A DNA stretch of 64,000 nucleotides from Euglena gracilis (taxonomy: Eukaryota > Euglenida > Euglenophyceae > Euglenales), in contig CP154957.1 in NCBI GenBank assembly GCA_039621445.1, positions 33,882,843 to 33,946,842 on the forward strand, read 5' to 3'. Positions 52,681 through 61,762 of this stretch are shown one piece after another (the stretch's first letter is position 1; the number at the start of each line of letters is the position of its first letter). The notes under the pieces were generated by a model that was not told where the DNA came from, did not search any database, and worked only from the letters and a program-made list of their open reading frames with translations. The translations under genes and the position numbers were made by a program.

Positions 52681-53210
52681 CAGGGTGTGGGCCCGGGCGC
52701 GAAATCGCACCATGTGCAGGTACTCCGGTGGTTGCACCAAGGGTATTGTTCGGGTTATTTTGCGATTGTGCATGGAACATACCACTTAGTGTACCATAGG
52801 TACCATGCACATTTGGGGAATCGCGATTGCGCGAATAGTGATGCGGTTGCGCATGTGGGGGTGAGATATCACATGGTTGCACCATTGGTGCTACTAAGCG
52901 AATTTGGGAGGTATGACCAATACCCGGTGTGGGGGTGCGGATCATACCGCGAATTAGTTCGGATTCCCGAATCTCCTGATTTAAGAGGGGGGTGGGTCTG
53001 GTTTTCGCTTGAAAACCTGACTCATCATCCGAAAACTCGTCCATTGGGACTGGTAATGCTAGTGGGGGAACCACCGCATGAGTGGAAACGCGATTTGGTG
53101 GCAATGTGCCCGTGGACTCGGGAATTGGTGCGCGAATAGCGCTTTTGGAGCTGGAAGATGCGGCAAGTGTGCCAATCATACCCGATTGCGGGTTTTGGTG
53201 GATGGAACGC
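52622..53210 (-). CDS. gag: Gag middle region, disordered
   Basis: A frame of Ser/Pro/Thr/Arg-rich residues (SGMIGTLAASSSSKSAIRAP, MDEFSDDESGFQAKTRPTP) links the coiled-coil Gag upstream to the capsid-like domain downstream. It is joined to each by a frame change (near 53,200 and 52,670). No domain. Confidence 0.5.
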
Positions 53211-55373
53211 ATTTGCGTGAATTTGGTCCAAATTTGTTGCAAATTCATGCACACTTTGCTCCAAATGGTCAACAACCTGCCAATTGTCGGTTATCCGACC
53301 CACATCCTCCTGCAAACGCTTAATCCGCCTACGGTATGAGGGTAGTTCATCCAAAAGCGGGATTTTGTCAGAAATTGACTGCAAATCGTGCGAAATTGCA
53401 CCAAACCCAGTGTCCAATTCCTGTACTCTTGTCACCAAAGTGCGCATCGCACTGGAAATGGCCTCCAATTGTGGAGATGGCTTGGTGGGGTGGTCCGAAT
53501 GCGGACTTTTGACTTTTTCAGCCATTGGCTGTTCCATCAAGACAGAAACTTGCGCGAATAGCGCGGTACTGTCATTTTGCAGTTTTGTGACATCCTGTTT
53601 CACCGTTTTCTCGGTGTTCATAAGACTGTCACAAAATCTTTGCATGATTTGGTTATTTTCCGCGCGCATTTCAGCGCAAATCTTGTCCAAGTGTGTTTTT
53701 GGGAGTGTGGGGGTAGGTGTTGGTAACGGCAATGTGCCTTGGGGTGGTGATTGCACCTGAAGCATTTTTGTGCTCATTTCTTGCATGCGATTGTGCAAAT
53801 CCGCTATCGCGGTTTGAATGCCGGTAACATCCGGGATCCTACCAGCTACTTCCGCATAGCGGGTGTGCAACTTAGCCAATGAGGCTTCAATGTTACCAAC
53901 ATCCTGCTGTAACTGTTTGTGCAAATCGGACATGGTGGCCTTGAGTCCACTAATATCCGGTGTTGGTGCACGGGTTGCCGCATTGCGGTTTTGCAAATCC
54001 GCGATTGCGGTTCGGAATTCCATTGTGTCATTCTGCCACTGTTGTTGCAAATTCTCAATCCTACTCGCGATATTCGCGATTTGGGTATGAAAACTTGCAA
54101 TTTCAGCGGGAATCTCACCACAATGGCAAGATTTCTGCTCCAATCGGGAAAGTCTTTCCTCCAATTGTTGCACATACGTGCGGGGGGCAAAACTTTCATT
54201 GGCTTGGGCAGAAAAGTGGGCAAAATTCGCGGAATCACCGCTCAACTGGAAAATGCGCTGTTGCGCTTCCTGAAATGCGGTTGCAAGTGTGGAGAATTGC
54301 TCCATTGTAATAAATTGTCCCAAATCGGCATTTTTGATGGGGGGCTCATGCAACTTTTGCTGCAATTGTAGAAAAATTGCCGTAATTGGCTCCAATTGAT
54401 GGGACAAAGCTTGCAAACTATGTTGCATGTTGGAGAAAATCGCATCATTGCGGGATTGTGTTTCACACATGGTTTCACTCACTTTTTGGAAGTGTTGTGG
54501 CAAATATGCCTGCAAATGTGTGTCTAAACCTTGACGCAAAGTTGCGAGGTCCACATTGGTGGATTGAAAATTTGTTTGGCAATATTGACCAACATCACGC
54601 ACATAACTCCAAAGGTAATTGAGCTTGTGCTCTACAACCTTTTGGTTGTTTTCATCAAAATCCAAAACCTTGTTAAGTGTCATAGCGCAATCCGCTACAC
54701 AAGTGTGGACATGGGAAATTTGCCGCGTTAGCGGGTGGTCCACTGGAAGATTTGCGACTATGCGCTGAATCACGGTGATGGGTTGAGGGGAAATATTTTC
54801 CAACTCTTCCGCATCACTGCTCATGGACTCTGTGGGACTTGTATAAGCCGGAACTGTCAAACGCATCTCCGGATGCCATGGCAATGCCGGAAAAGAACCT
54901 GTATCGGGTGGTGCGGGCAATTGTCCAATCAGACTTGTGGGGGGAAGCATAGGGGGGGGCTGAAAGAAACATGGTGTTTCTAACCCACCCTCAACAAAAA
55001 TTTGCCGTGGCGTATCCGCCTCAGAATCAAATGTGCCTATCGGCACCAGTGCGAGATCTCGCCGGGGGGAATGGGTGTTAGCCGATCGGCTTTCCAACAA
55101 AAGGGGTTGTGCCTGTTGGGCATGGGGATGCTCTATAGAGCTTGACACCGATAGGTGTGGGGGTGCCCATTGGGCGGGGGGAGGATTACTCGACACAGAC
55201 ACCGATAGGTGTGACACACGCGGGGAAGGAGGATTACCTTTGGAATGGATCAATGCTTGATTACCCCTATGGGGTTGTGAATGCTCAATAGAGCTGGTCA
55301 ATGGTGCTGCATGTTCAAGTCCACGAAGTGAACCAATCAATGCAGCGTAGTCGATTGGAGTTGTGCTCTGCAT
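53025..55373 (-). CDS. gag: Gag N-terminal coiled-coil region
   Basis: The first ATG is at 55,373 (MQSTTPIDYAALIGSL). A Ser/Pro/His-rich first third is followed by over 400 residues of helix and coiled coil, for example VEHKLNYLWSYVRDVGQYCQ, MEQFSTLATAFQEAQQRIFQ, YVQQLEERLSRLEQKSCHC and LHKQLQQDVGNIEASLAKLH. This parallels the coiled-coil Gag of the plus element although the sequences differ. An interaction or particle-assembly role is inferred. It shifts frame near 53,200 into the middle region. Confidence 0.75.
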   Translation of the reverse strand: MQSTTPIDYAALIGSLRGLEHAAPLTSSIEHSQPHRGNQALIHSKGNPPSPRVSHLSVSVSSNPPPAQWAPPHLSVSSSIEHPHAQQAQPLLLESRSANTHSPRRDLALVPIGTFDSEADTPRQIFVEGGLETPCFFQPPPMLPPTSLIGQLPAPPDTGSFPALPWHPEMRLTVPAYTSPTESMSSDAEELENISPQPITVIQRIVANLPVDHPLTRQISHVHTCVADCAMTLNKVLDFDENNQKVVEHKLNYLWSYVRDVGQYCQTNFQSTNVDLATLRQGLDTHLQAYLPQHFQKVSETMCETQSRNDAIFSNMQHSLQALSHQLEPITAIFLQLQQKLHEPPIKNADLGQFITMEQFSTLATAFQEAQQRIFQLSGDSANFAHFSAQANESFAPRTYVQQLEERLSRLEQKSCHCGEIPAEIASFHTQIANIASRIENLQQQWQNDTMEFRTAIADLQNRNAATRAPTPDISGLKATMSDLHKQLQQDVGNIEASLAKLHTRYAEVAGRIPDVTGIQTAIADLHNRMQEMSTKMLQVQSPPQGTLPLPTPTPTLPKTHLDKICAEMRAENNQIMQRFCDSLMNTEKTVKQDVTKLQNDSTALFAQVSVLMEQPMAEKVKSPHSDHPTKPSPQLEAISSAMRTLVTRVQELDTGFGAISHDLQSISDKIPLLDELPSYRRRIKRLQEDVGRITDNWQVVDHLEQSVHEFATNLDQIHANAFHPPKPAIGYDWHTCRIFQLQKRYSRTNSRVHGHIATKSRFHSCGGSPTSITSPNGRVFG

Positions 55374-55624
55374 TTTTAAGGCAAAAACACAAAAACCAAG
55401 TGTAGATTGTGGGGTAAAATGCAGGAACAAGTGCAAAAAGAGAGGATAGTATAAAAAGTAAGCAGAGACCCGAACTCTGAGGTTTGAAGCAGCGTATACT
55501 GCGAACCGTCAGAGGACGTGTCCGTGCGTACGGCTTTGGCCGGAAACGGCTTGCAGTGCCTGTGTTCGCCTATAGGCGGGTCACCACACGACCGTTTGCG
55601 GTCAAAAGGATGGAAAAACCTAAA
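55374..55624 (-). other. Leader of the 16.9-kb element
   Basis: Sequence between the primer site and the gag ATG. It contains short palindromic words such as CGCCTATAGGCG near 55,568. No ORF. Confidence 0.5.
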
Positions 55625-55633
55625 CTGCTACCA
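55625..55633 (-). other. Primer binding site of the 16.9-kb element
   Basis: On the minus strand TGGTAGCAG directly follows the LTR end (…TTTACACT). It matches the first nine bases of the initiator-tRNA-Met-type site used by the plus element, then diverges (TTTAGG). Confidence 0.75.
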
Positions 55634-56032
55634 AGTGTAAATCCTACCTTATCGCTTTCGCCCTTTGGTGCGCAGAAAAGGATAAAAGTAGGAGTAACAG
55701 GAAAAATATAAAAAAAATATAAAAGGTGTGTTGCCCTTTTCCCCAATTAAGAGGCAGAGCACAAGACAAGGGGAGAAGCCCTATGGGCTACAGAAATCAA
55801 TGCCAAGTTCTTGGCTGTCCTTTCAGGACTTGTTTGATGATATCACACTTGAAAACTTGAAGGTAGAAAGAATACCACCTGCAGAGAGGAGGTCACGTGA
55901 TCACACGTGATCGTGATCACGATTATCCCTAGGCTCTGCCACAATCCTAATTCTGAGACTATGCTCAGCATTCAGATTGTGGATGAGCAGTTCTATGGCG
56001 AACCACAGAACTGGGATCGTGCCTGGTACACA
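55634..56032 (-). repeat. 5' LTR of the 16.9-kb element
   Basis: A 399-bp direct copy of 39,142-39,529. Ends are AGTGT…ACACA on the plus strand. An AT-rich segment near 55,700 could act as a TATA-like or termination region. The outer flank CCAAG repeats 39,137-39,141. Confidence 0.9.
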
Positions 56033-56040
56033 CCAAGGCC

Positions 56041-57345
56041 GGAAGCCAGAGGCGGGCGGCAGCCAGGGGCAGAGCAGACCCCCCCAGCCGGCCAAGGGAA
56101 GACAACGGCCGGGAGAGAGCGGGGGGCGGAGGCCACACAGACAAGCCAGCGGCCAAAGGGGGCCACCAGCCAGCCACGCCCCCCCCCCCCAGCCATCGAG
56201 GGGAGGCAGACAGCCAGAGCAGCCAGGCACCCCCCCCAGGGGAGACAGGGAGCCAGGCAGCCCGACCCCAAGACAGACAGCCACCCCCCCCCAGGGGGCA
56301 GCCAGACAGCCTGGCCCCCCCAAGGGGAACCGAGCCAAGCCCCCCCCCCCCAGGGGGAACCGAAGCCAGCCAGGCCCCCCCAGGGGGAACCGAAGCCCCC
56401 CCAGGGGGAACCAAAGCCACCCGCCCCCCAGGGGGAACCGAACCCAGCCAGGCCCCCCCCCAGGGGGAACCGAAGCCCCCCCCCCCAGGGGGAACCGAAG
56501 CCACCCAGGCCCCCCCCAGGGCCAGGGGGATCCGAAACCCCCCCCCCCCCCCAGGGGGAACCGAAGCCACCCCCCCCAGGGGGCACCGAACGAGCCAAGC
56601 CCCCCCAGGGGGCACCAGCAAGACGAGAGGCCCCAGAGGGCCACCGAGCCAAGGCCCCCCAGAGGGCCACCGAGAGGCCCCAGAGGACCACCGAGCCAAG
56701 ACCCACCCCCCCCAGGGGGCCCCAGAGGGCCACCGAGCCAGGACCCCCCCCCCCCGGGGCCCCAGAGGCAACCGAGCCAGGACCCCCCCCAGGGGGCCCC
56801 AGAGGCAACCGAGCCAGGACCCCCCCCGGGGGCCCAGAGGCCACAAACCCAAGACCGCCCCCCCCCCCCGGGGGCCCAGAGGCCACCAACCCAGGCCCCC
56901 CTCCCAGGGGGCCCAGAGAGCACAACCGAAGACCCCCCACAATCCAAGGCGGAAGACCCCAGGGGGACCCCCCGGGCAAAAAAAAAACGCCCCCCGGACC
57001 CCCCCGGACCAAAAACAAAACACGCCCGCGGACCCCCCCGGACCAAAAAAAAAAGCGCCCCCACCCCAGGGGCGCCCACACCCACCGGAGCCCCAGAGCG
57101 CCAAGCGAGAACCGAAGAGGGCGCAAGGAGCACCCCCCCCCCAGAGCGCCACAGGAGAACCGAGCAGGCGCAAGGGAGAGAAAGGCACGCCCACCCCCCA
57201 AGCAAGCCGAATGAAGCCAGCCAGGGGGCGAAGGAGGCGTCCCGAAGACCCCCCCCAGCCCCCAGAAACACCCAAGGGAGCCCAAGGGACCCCCCCCCCC
57301 CCCCCAACCAGCCGGGGAGCACACCGCCCCCCCGAAAGGCTCAAC
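56041..57345 (+). repeat. T-depleted C-rich degenerate minisatellite
   Basis: Long array of variants of CCCCCCAGGGGGAACCGAAG and related CCCCAGAGGGCCACCGAG units, with almost no T on the plus strand over more than a kilobase. It lies in the 3' untranslated part of the plus element. Open frames of 430-560 codons on both strands are by-products of the missing T/A stop words and of the repeat, not genes. Confidence 0.85.
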
Positions 57346-57749
57346 GCTCCGGGCTCTGCCCTCAGCCTGCAGGTCGGCGCGGCGCGGCTGCCAAGCCACC
57401 CAGCAGGACAGCGGCCCCCGCCCAGAGCCCGAAGGAGTTCCACCCCCTTCCAAGGCGCCCACAGGAGCCTGCGACCGGCCTGCCAGCAGACCGCCCGAGG
57501 ACCAACGCCAGCCCCCGACCAGGCTCCTGTGGCGCGCGAGGCCACACACGAGGGGCGCCCCCGGGCGCCAAACGTCAAAGGCCAAGGCCGAGGCCAAGGC
57601 CACACCCCTGCCCTCCGTATACCCGAACCGCCCCGACGTTTGTTTGTACAATTCGTTCACTTCGCCGATGAGGTGCGCATCGCCCCCCGCTCCCGTCTCC
57701 GAGGTTAGCCGAAGGCAGGCGAGGCCGGGCGCCTCGGTAGCAAGGGGAG
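57346..57749 (+). other. 3' end of the plus element before its LTR
   Basis: GC-rich sequence without a domain. AGCAAGGGGAG immediately before the LTR is a plausible polypurine tract. Confidence 0.5.
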
Positions 57750-58340
57750 TGTGGGCGGCGGGAGGCGGCCTGGCCCCTGCGCACTGGATTTAGCGAATTT
57801 TCTGCCCCATTCCGCTACTTTGTTTACCTGTGTACTTTTCCCCCCAGATTCTCCCTACCGAAAGTTTCATTCAAAGAATTTTGCATGCTGAAGGATGGAA
57901 TTTCAAAAATTCAATCTGATTTCAAGGAAACAATTGCCCAAAAAATTCAAAAAGTCAATCCGGAAGGTCAATCAAAAAGCAATTTATTCAAATTCAAAAG
58001 AAAGAAGAGCAAGCGGCGCTGGGAAGCAAGCTGAAGGTGTTCTTCCGCCCCCCCCGCCCCCCTCTTTTAAATTCAACCCAGGCTTTTCCTCCCCCCTGCT
58101 GCTTCAGAGGCACCCCCAAGGAGTTGGCCAAAAATACCGTCCCCCCCCAAATTTTTGAATTATTTGGCTGCCGGAACCCAGGTTCAGGCTGAATTCAGGG
58201 ACCGAAAGACAAAAAAAAAGGGAATTTTTGGGGCGCGTGTGCCTATTTATACCGGAGCGCCGGGTGACTGTTTTCCTCCACTCGGCCTGCCGGGGAGCCC
58301 ATTCCGCGCACGGTCACCGAACCGGCGAGAGGAGAAAACT
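57750..58340 (+). repeat. 3' LTR of the plus element
   Basis: Matches 15,460-16,058 throughout, with substitutions (for example CTGGCCCCTGCGCACTGG versus CTGGCGCCTGCGCATTGG) and small indels. GATG follows at 58,341-58,344. Confidence 0.85.
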
Positions 58341-58344
58341 GATG

Positions 58345-59276
58345 GCCTGCGGGTGACACATCAGCGGAAGGAATACCTCCCGGTCGAGGGTACCGCCAAA
58401 CTGTCGCCGCAAATGTTCTTCCAGGCTGATATCAGCCAGGTGCCAGTTGGGGCGCAGGTAACCGATAATCCGACGACGAGGACCCTCGATGGCCTCACCG
58501 TAATCCGGTGGCAGGCTTTCCATACCAGGCCTATCGTCCTGGGGGTCACGGAGATGTATATACACCTCCATGACATAGGTGGTCCAGGCTCGCCACCAGA
58601 ACTGCTGCAGCATAAAAATACGCTGCTTGTGGACGCGGCGACTTCTGCCCTGGACATCCGGGGCGTCGCGTTACACATGCATAAGCATGCGGCGTCCCAT
58701 CTCCAGGCCCGGGTTATCCCGAGGCGGAGGAGGACTTCCGCGCACGCCGAATCCCCAGAAGTCGACAGTAAATTCCTGCCGGCAGTACTTACAACAGAGG
58801 TCATACCTCTGTGGGTAAGCCAGGGAAACACGCTTAACGCGGAAGGTGGAGCCGTAATGACTCACCAGCTACACCTGGAGGTTGTTTGAACCACAACACC
58901 TCGATCAGGCGTTCGATGTCGGGGTGTAGTGGGTAGAATTCCCACTGCACGCCGAGGGGGCCGACTGAAAGAATACAGTCGAAGATTGCCTTCAGCCTTC
59001 GGGGCAACACACGCTGGTCCGGAAATCCCAACTGGTGCAGGTAACTGCGACCAGTGGAGTCGCTGAAGAGTCCCACTTCTAGCAGGGGTATCCCAGCCAA
59101 AACCAGAGCTCCCAGAAACCTGGCTGGGCATCCAGCAAGGGTCTGCCACCTTCACCTTCGAAGGCGTACAGATCTATTCCGTAATGGAACAGTCTGACTC
59201 TGTTCTCGGTGTGGTGTATTACCATATCGATGACTGCTTGAGTAGGGTTGACGCGGCGTTTCCTGCAACATGGTAA
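58345..59276 (-). pseudogene. Broken copy of accessory ORF-B
   Basis: Several frames carry ORF-B motifs: IFDCILSVGPLGVQWEFYPL, CCKYCRQEFTVDFWGFGVRG, LQQFWWRAWTTYVMEVYIHL and LRRQFGGTLDREVFLPL. Multiple frame changes between them show decay. The last codons run in frame into 15,459 once the inserted element is removed. Confidence 0.65.
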
Positions 59277-61040
59277 TTTGCATTCGCCAGCCTTCGTCCT
59301 CCAGCTCCTGCCTTGAACCTGAGCATGTGCTCAAAGTCCGAGAGGACTTCTGCTGGTTCTTCTTCCTCCTCAGGTGCTGTTCCCTTACCTTTACCCTCAC
59401 CCCTACCTTTGCCGGCTACGCCTTTGCCTTCTCCCTTGCCTTTGCCCTCGGCCTTGCCTGTGTCCTTTCCCGTCTGGCGAATGCCAGAGGGTCGGGCGCT
59501 CGGTGCCGCAGGAGTCGGTTCGGTTCCATCCCATTCCACCTCTGGGGAGGGACCTGGCCGACCCGCTGCACGTCGCGGTGATGACGTAACTGGGCGTTGG
59601 CTAGGAGTCTGGCGTGGGCTTGGCTTCGACGCAGGGGGTCGCGGCTCCTTCCATACCGGAGGGATCGGCGGTGGCATTGCCGCAACAGGACGGCTCATCA
59701 CCACCTGTGCTTCTGCCGGTGGTCGTCCAGCCGGGGTATACTGGCTGGCTTCCACCTGCATCGCCACACCGCCTTCCGCGTCCCGCGGGCTGGGTCGCCT
59801 GGGCTGTGGGGTAAGGATCTCCGTAGTCCTGTCGCGCTTTAGGGTGGCAGGTACTACTGCCACACCTGCCGGGGGCTCACCGGGTAATACCGGGGTTGCC
59901 ACCCGCAGCTGCGGCTGGTACGGGTGGTACGGGGTGTATTCACGGCCCTGAAGGGCAACCAGAGAGGCGTAATACCTCGTCCGGTGCTCTTCAGACGCGA
60001 AAACTGGCTCCTGCAGGAAGTGCCGAGCAAGCTCATCCTGCTCGGTTCCCGGAGGTGCCATGTGGTAGTAGGGAGCGTCCTGCCGACGGGGGATATCCCC
60101 AGTCTGGACAGGAGCTGCACTGGGCGGTCGGGCTGCCACACGGTGGGGAGGTTCGTCCTCCACCACTATGTGCTCCGCCTGCCGCCGTGGACAGGGACAG
60201 GGGCGACCGGTCAACGCCAGGGACAGGGGCGACCGGTGATGCCTGTGGCATCCAGTGCATGAACATGTGTTGGACGTATGCTTCAGGGGGCACGTCCGAC
60301 TGTCAGGCTGGGAGCACGCGTGCGCCGCGCGGGTAACCCGCGTGCGTCGCGTACTGCGAGACAAATTGCTCCGCTGGCGGCTCGCGCGGCGGCATTCGCT
60401 GCTGCGGCGAGGGCGGGCGAGCAAAAATTCTCGTCATCCCAGGTGGGACATGCACAGCCTCACCTACCGGTGGGGGCGTGTGCTCACGCATATGCACGGT
60501 GTGGGATCCCACCGGCGTCTGCGTTTGCAGCATGGGAGGCACATACACGCCCAGGTCCATCATGGTCTCGCCGGGTTCGAAACCGGAATCGGCTGCGGAC
60601 GAGAAGTACCGTCTCCCCCTTATCAGGGCTTGACCGCAGGGACACCACTGAGCCACAGGGGTATTGGCTACCACCAACAACTGAGCACAGTATACATCCC
60701 AAAGGGCTTGCATAAAGGGCTCCGTTGGGGGGTGTGCGCACATACGCATCGCCCGCTCCAACGTCTCCGTACTGCGGAAGATCATCTCTCCCGCATACGG
60801 GGGCAAGCACGATCTGCGCTGCGCTGGTGGCTGCGGTGCCGGCTGCTGGACGGCAGATGGATCTGGTACCGCATATGCGGACCGGCTGCTGGTCGCCGCG
60901 GCAATACCGGGGCTGAACCCTTTCAGCATGTGGGGCACCTGGAATCGGGGCCTCAGCATACTGAGGGTACTGGGGGTATGGCGCGCCAGAAGGCTGCGGC
61001 CATGGTGGACCTGGTCCAGGTCCGCGCCCAGGCAGCATGA
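59219..61040 (-). pseudogene. Broken copy of ORF-A and ORF-B N-terminus
   Basis: The right part (60,303-61,040) carries ALWDVYCAQLLVVANTP and VAQWCPCGQALIRGRRYF, the ORF-A core. The left part (59,219-60,424) is Pro/Arg-rich with a Lys/Gly-rich patch (GKGKGEGKGVAGKGRGEGKG), matching the layout before the ORF-B core in the younger element. Frames are offset. Confidence 0.6.
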
Positions 61041-61239
61041 TGCTACCCGAACGACGACGACAACTAAGGGTAACGTTGTTGTCAGTCGCTTTGAGTGCTG
61101 GTGCACTGAAAAAGAGGGACTTCTATCTTAACCAAAAACTCTGCAAGAAAGATAAAGAAAAAAGGAAGTGCAGGGGGGGGATAAACGCGAAACATTCACT
61201 TAACACACACGCATTCTCCAAAACGAAATCGTTTCAGAA

Positions 61240-61762
61240 TGTGTTTATGTTTATGTCTATGTTATTGCGTTTGTTCCACAGCTTCCAATCCTGATGGATA
61301 TATCCAACAGAACTGGATGCTGGCTCCCAAGTGTCCTCCTCTGGCCCATACCCTTTCCAGCGAACTTTTCCAGTAGTGCACACCCCTGTCGACCTTGTGG
61401 TCTATTATCTTATCGACCACAGAGTCGTCCGTTTCAAGTAATCTGGAACGGGGCTTGAAATACAGGCAGGGGATAGCTTTTCCGTCTGGGGGCTTAGGTA
61501 CGGTTTGAAGTCGTCCATATGGACGTCCTCAATCCCGTTGGGCAAGGCAACTTTATATCGCCGCTACTACCTAACCTCCCAAAATTTCGCATGGGCCGAG
61601 CCAAAGAGGATCTAGCTTGGAAGGTTGCATGCGGGTGCGGTTATTCCGTACCCACACGCGGTCACCTGGACTATACACAGGTGTGTTGAAGTTTTGTAAA
61701 AACGATTTCCGTTTGTTGGAATGAATTTCTGTGATACGTGATTGGACTGCAGCGCGGAGTGA
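61240..61762 (-). pseudogene. Integrase C-terminus and chromodomain remnant
   Basis: The minus strand reads DDSVVDKIIDHKVDRGVHYW, a one-base shift, then KGYGPEEDTWEPASS and DWKLWNKRNN. Further right, sequence similar to the integrase GPY/F region and upstream helix continues to about 61,762, where similarity ends abruptly. Confidence 0.7.

Larger units (their letters stand above)
39142..56032 (-). mobile_element. 16.9-kb Ty3/gypsy chromovirus with extra 3' ORFs
   Basis: Direct LTRs of about 390 bp lie at both ends. CCAAG is repeated outside them (39,137-39,141 and 56,033-56,037), and the 5' LTR is followed on the minus strand by a primer site. On the minus strand the order is coiled-coil Gag, capsid-like Gag with zinc knuckle, protease, Dam/DIRS-like domain, reverse transcriptase with RNase H, integrase, chromodomain, then ORFs A-D. 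LTR differences are about 2 percent by eye, so it is younger than its plus-strand host. Typical gypsy elements are 5-12 kb; the excess length is mainly the 3' ORFs and the long Gag. Confidence 0.9.
15460..58340 (+). mobile_element. Plus-strand Ty3/gypsy chromovirus with methyltransferase domain
   Basis: Bounded by direct LTRs of 599 and 591 bp, both starting TGTGGGCGGCGGGAGG and ending GAAAACT. GATG lies outside both ends, and the 5' LTR is followed by an initiator-tRNA-Met-like primer site. The interior encodes, in order, Gag, a DNA methyltransferase-like domain, protease, reverse transcriptase, RNase H, integrase and a chromodomain. It is interrupted by an 11.9-kb unlike block and by the 16.9-kb minus element; without these the element would be about 13.6 kb. 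The LTRs differ at several percent of positions by eye, more than those of the nested minus element. Confidence 0.85.
58345..61762 (-). mobile_element. 5'-truncated remainder of the oldest gypsy element
   Basis: Minus-strand remnants in order from right to left: integrase C-terminus and chromodomain, ORF-A-like, ORF-B-like, ending at the plus element's LTR. Similarity to the 16.9-kb element stops near 61,762 within integrase; gag, protease and polymerase are absent. It is the missing partner of 11,481-15,459. Confidence 0.75.

Noticed and set aside
55901-57671. Open frames of 430-560 codons on both strands
   Set aside because: They arise from the T-depleted C-rich repeat, are Pro/Arg/Gly low-complexity, and overlap each other in several frames.
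15460-58340. Integrated large DNA virus or giant mobile island
   Set aside because: Apart from the retroelement genes and methyltransferase-like domains there are no capsid, packaging ATPase or DNA polymerase genes, and the boundaries are LTRs.
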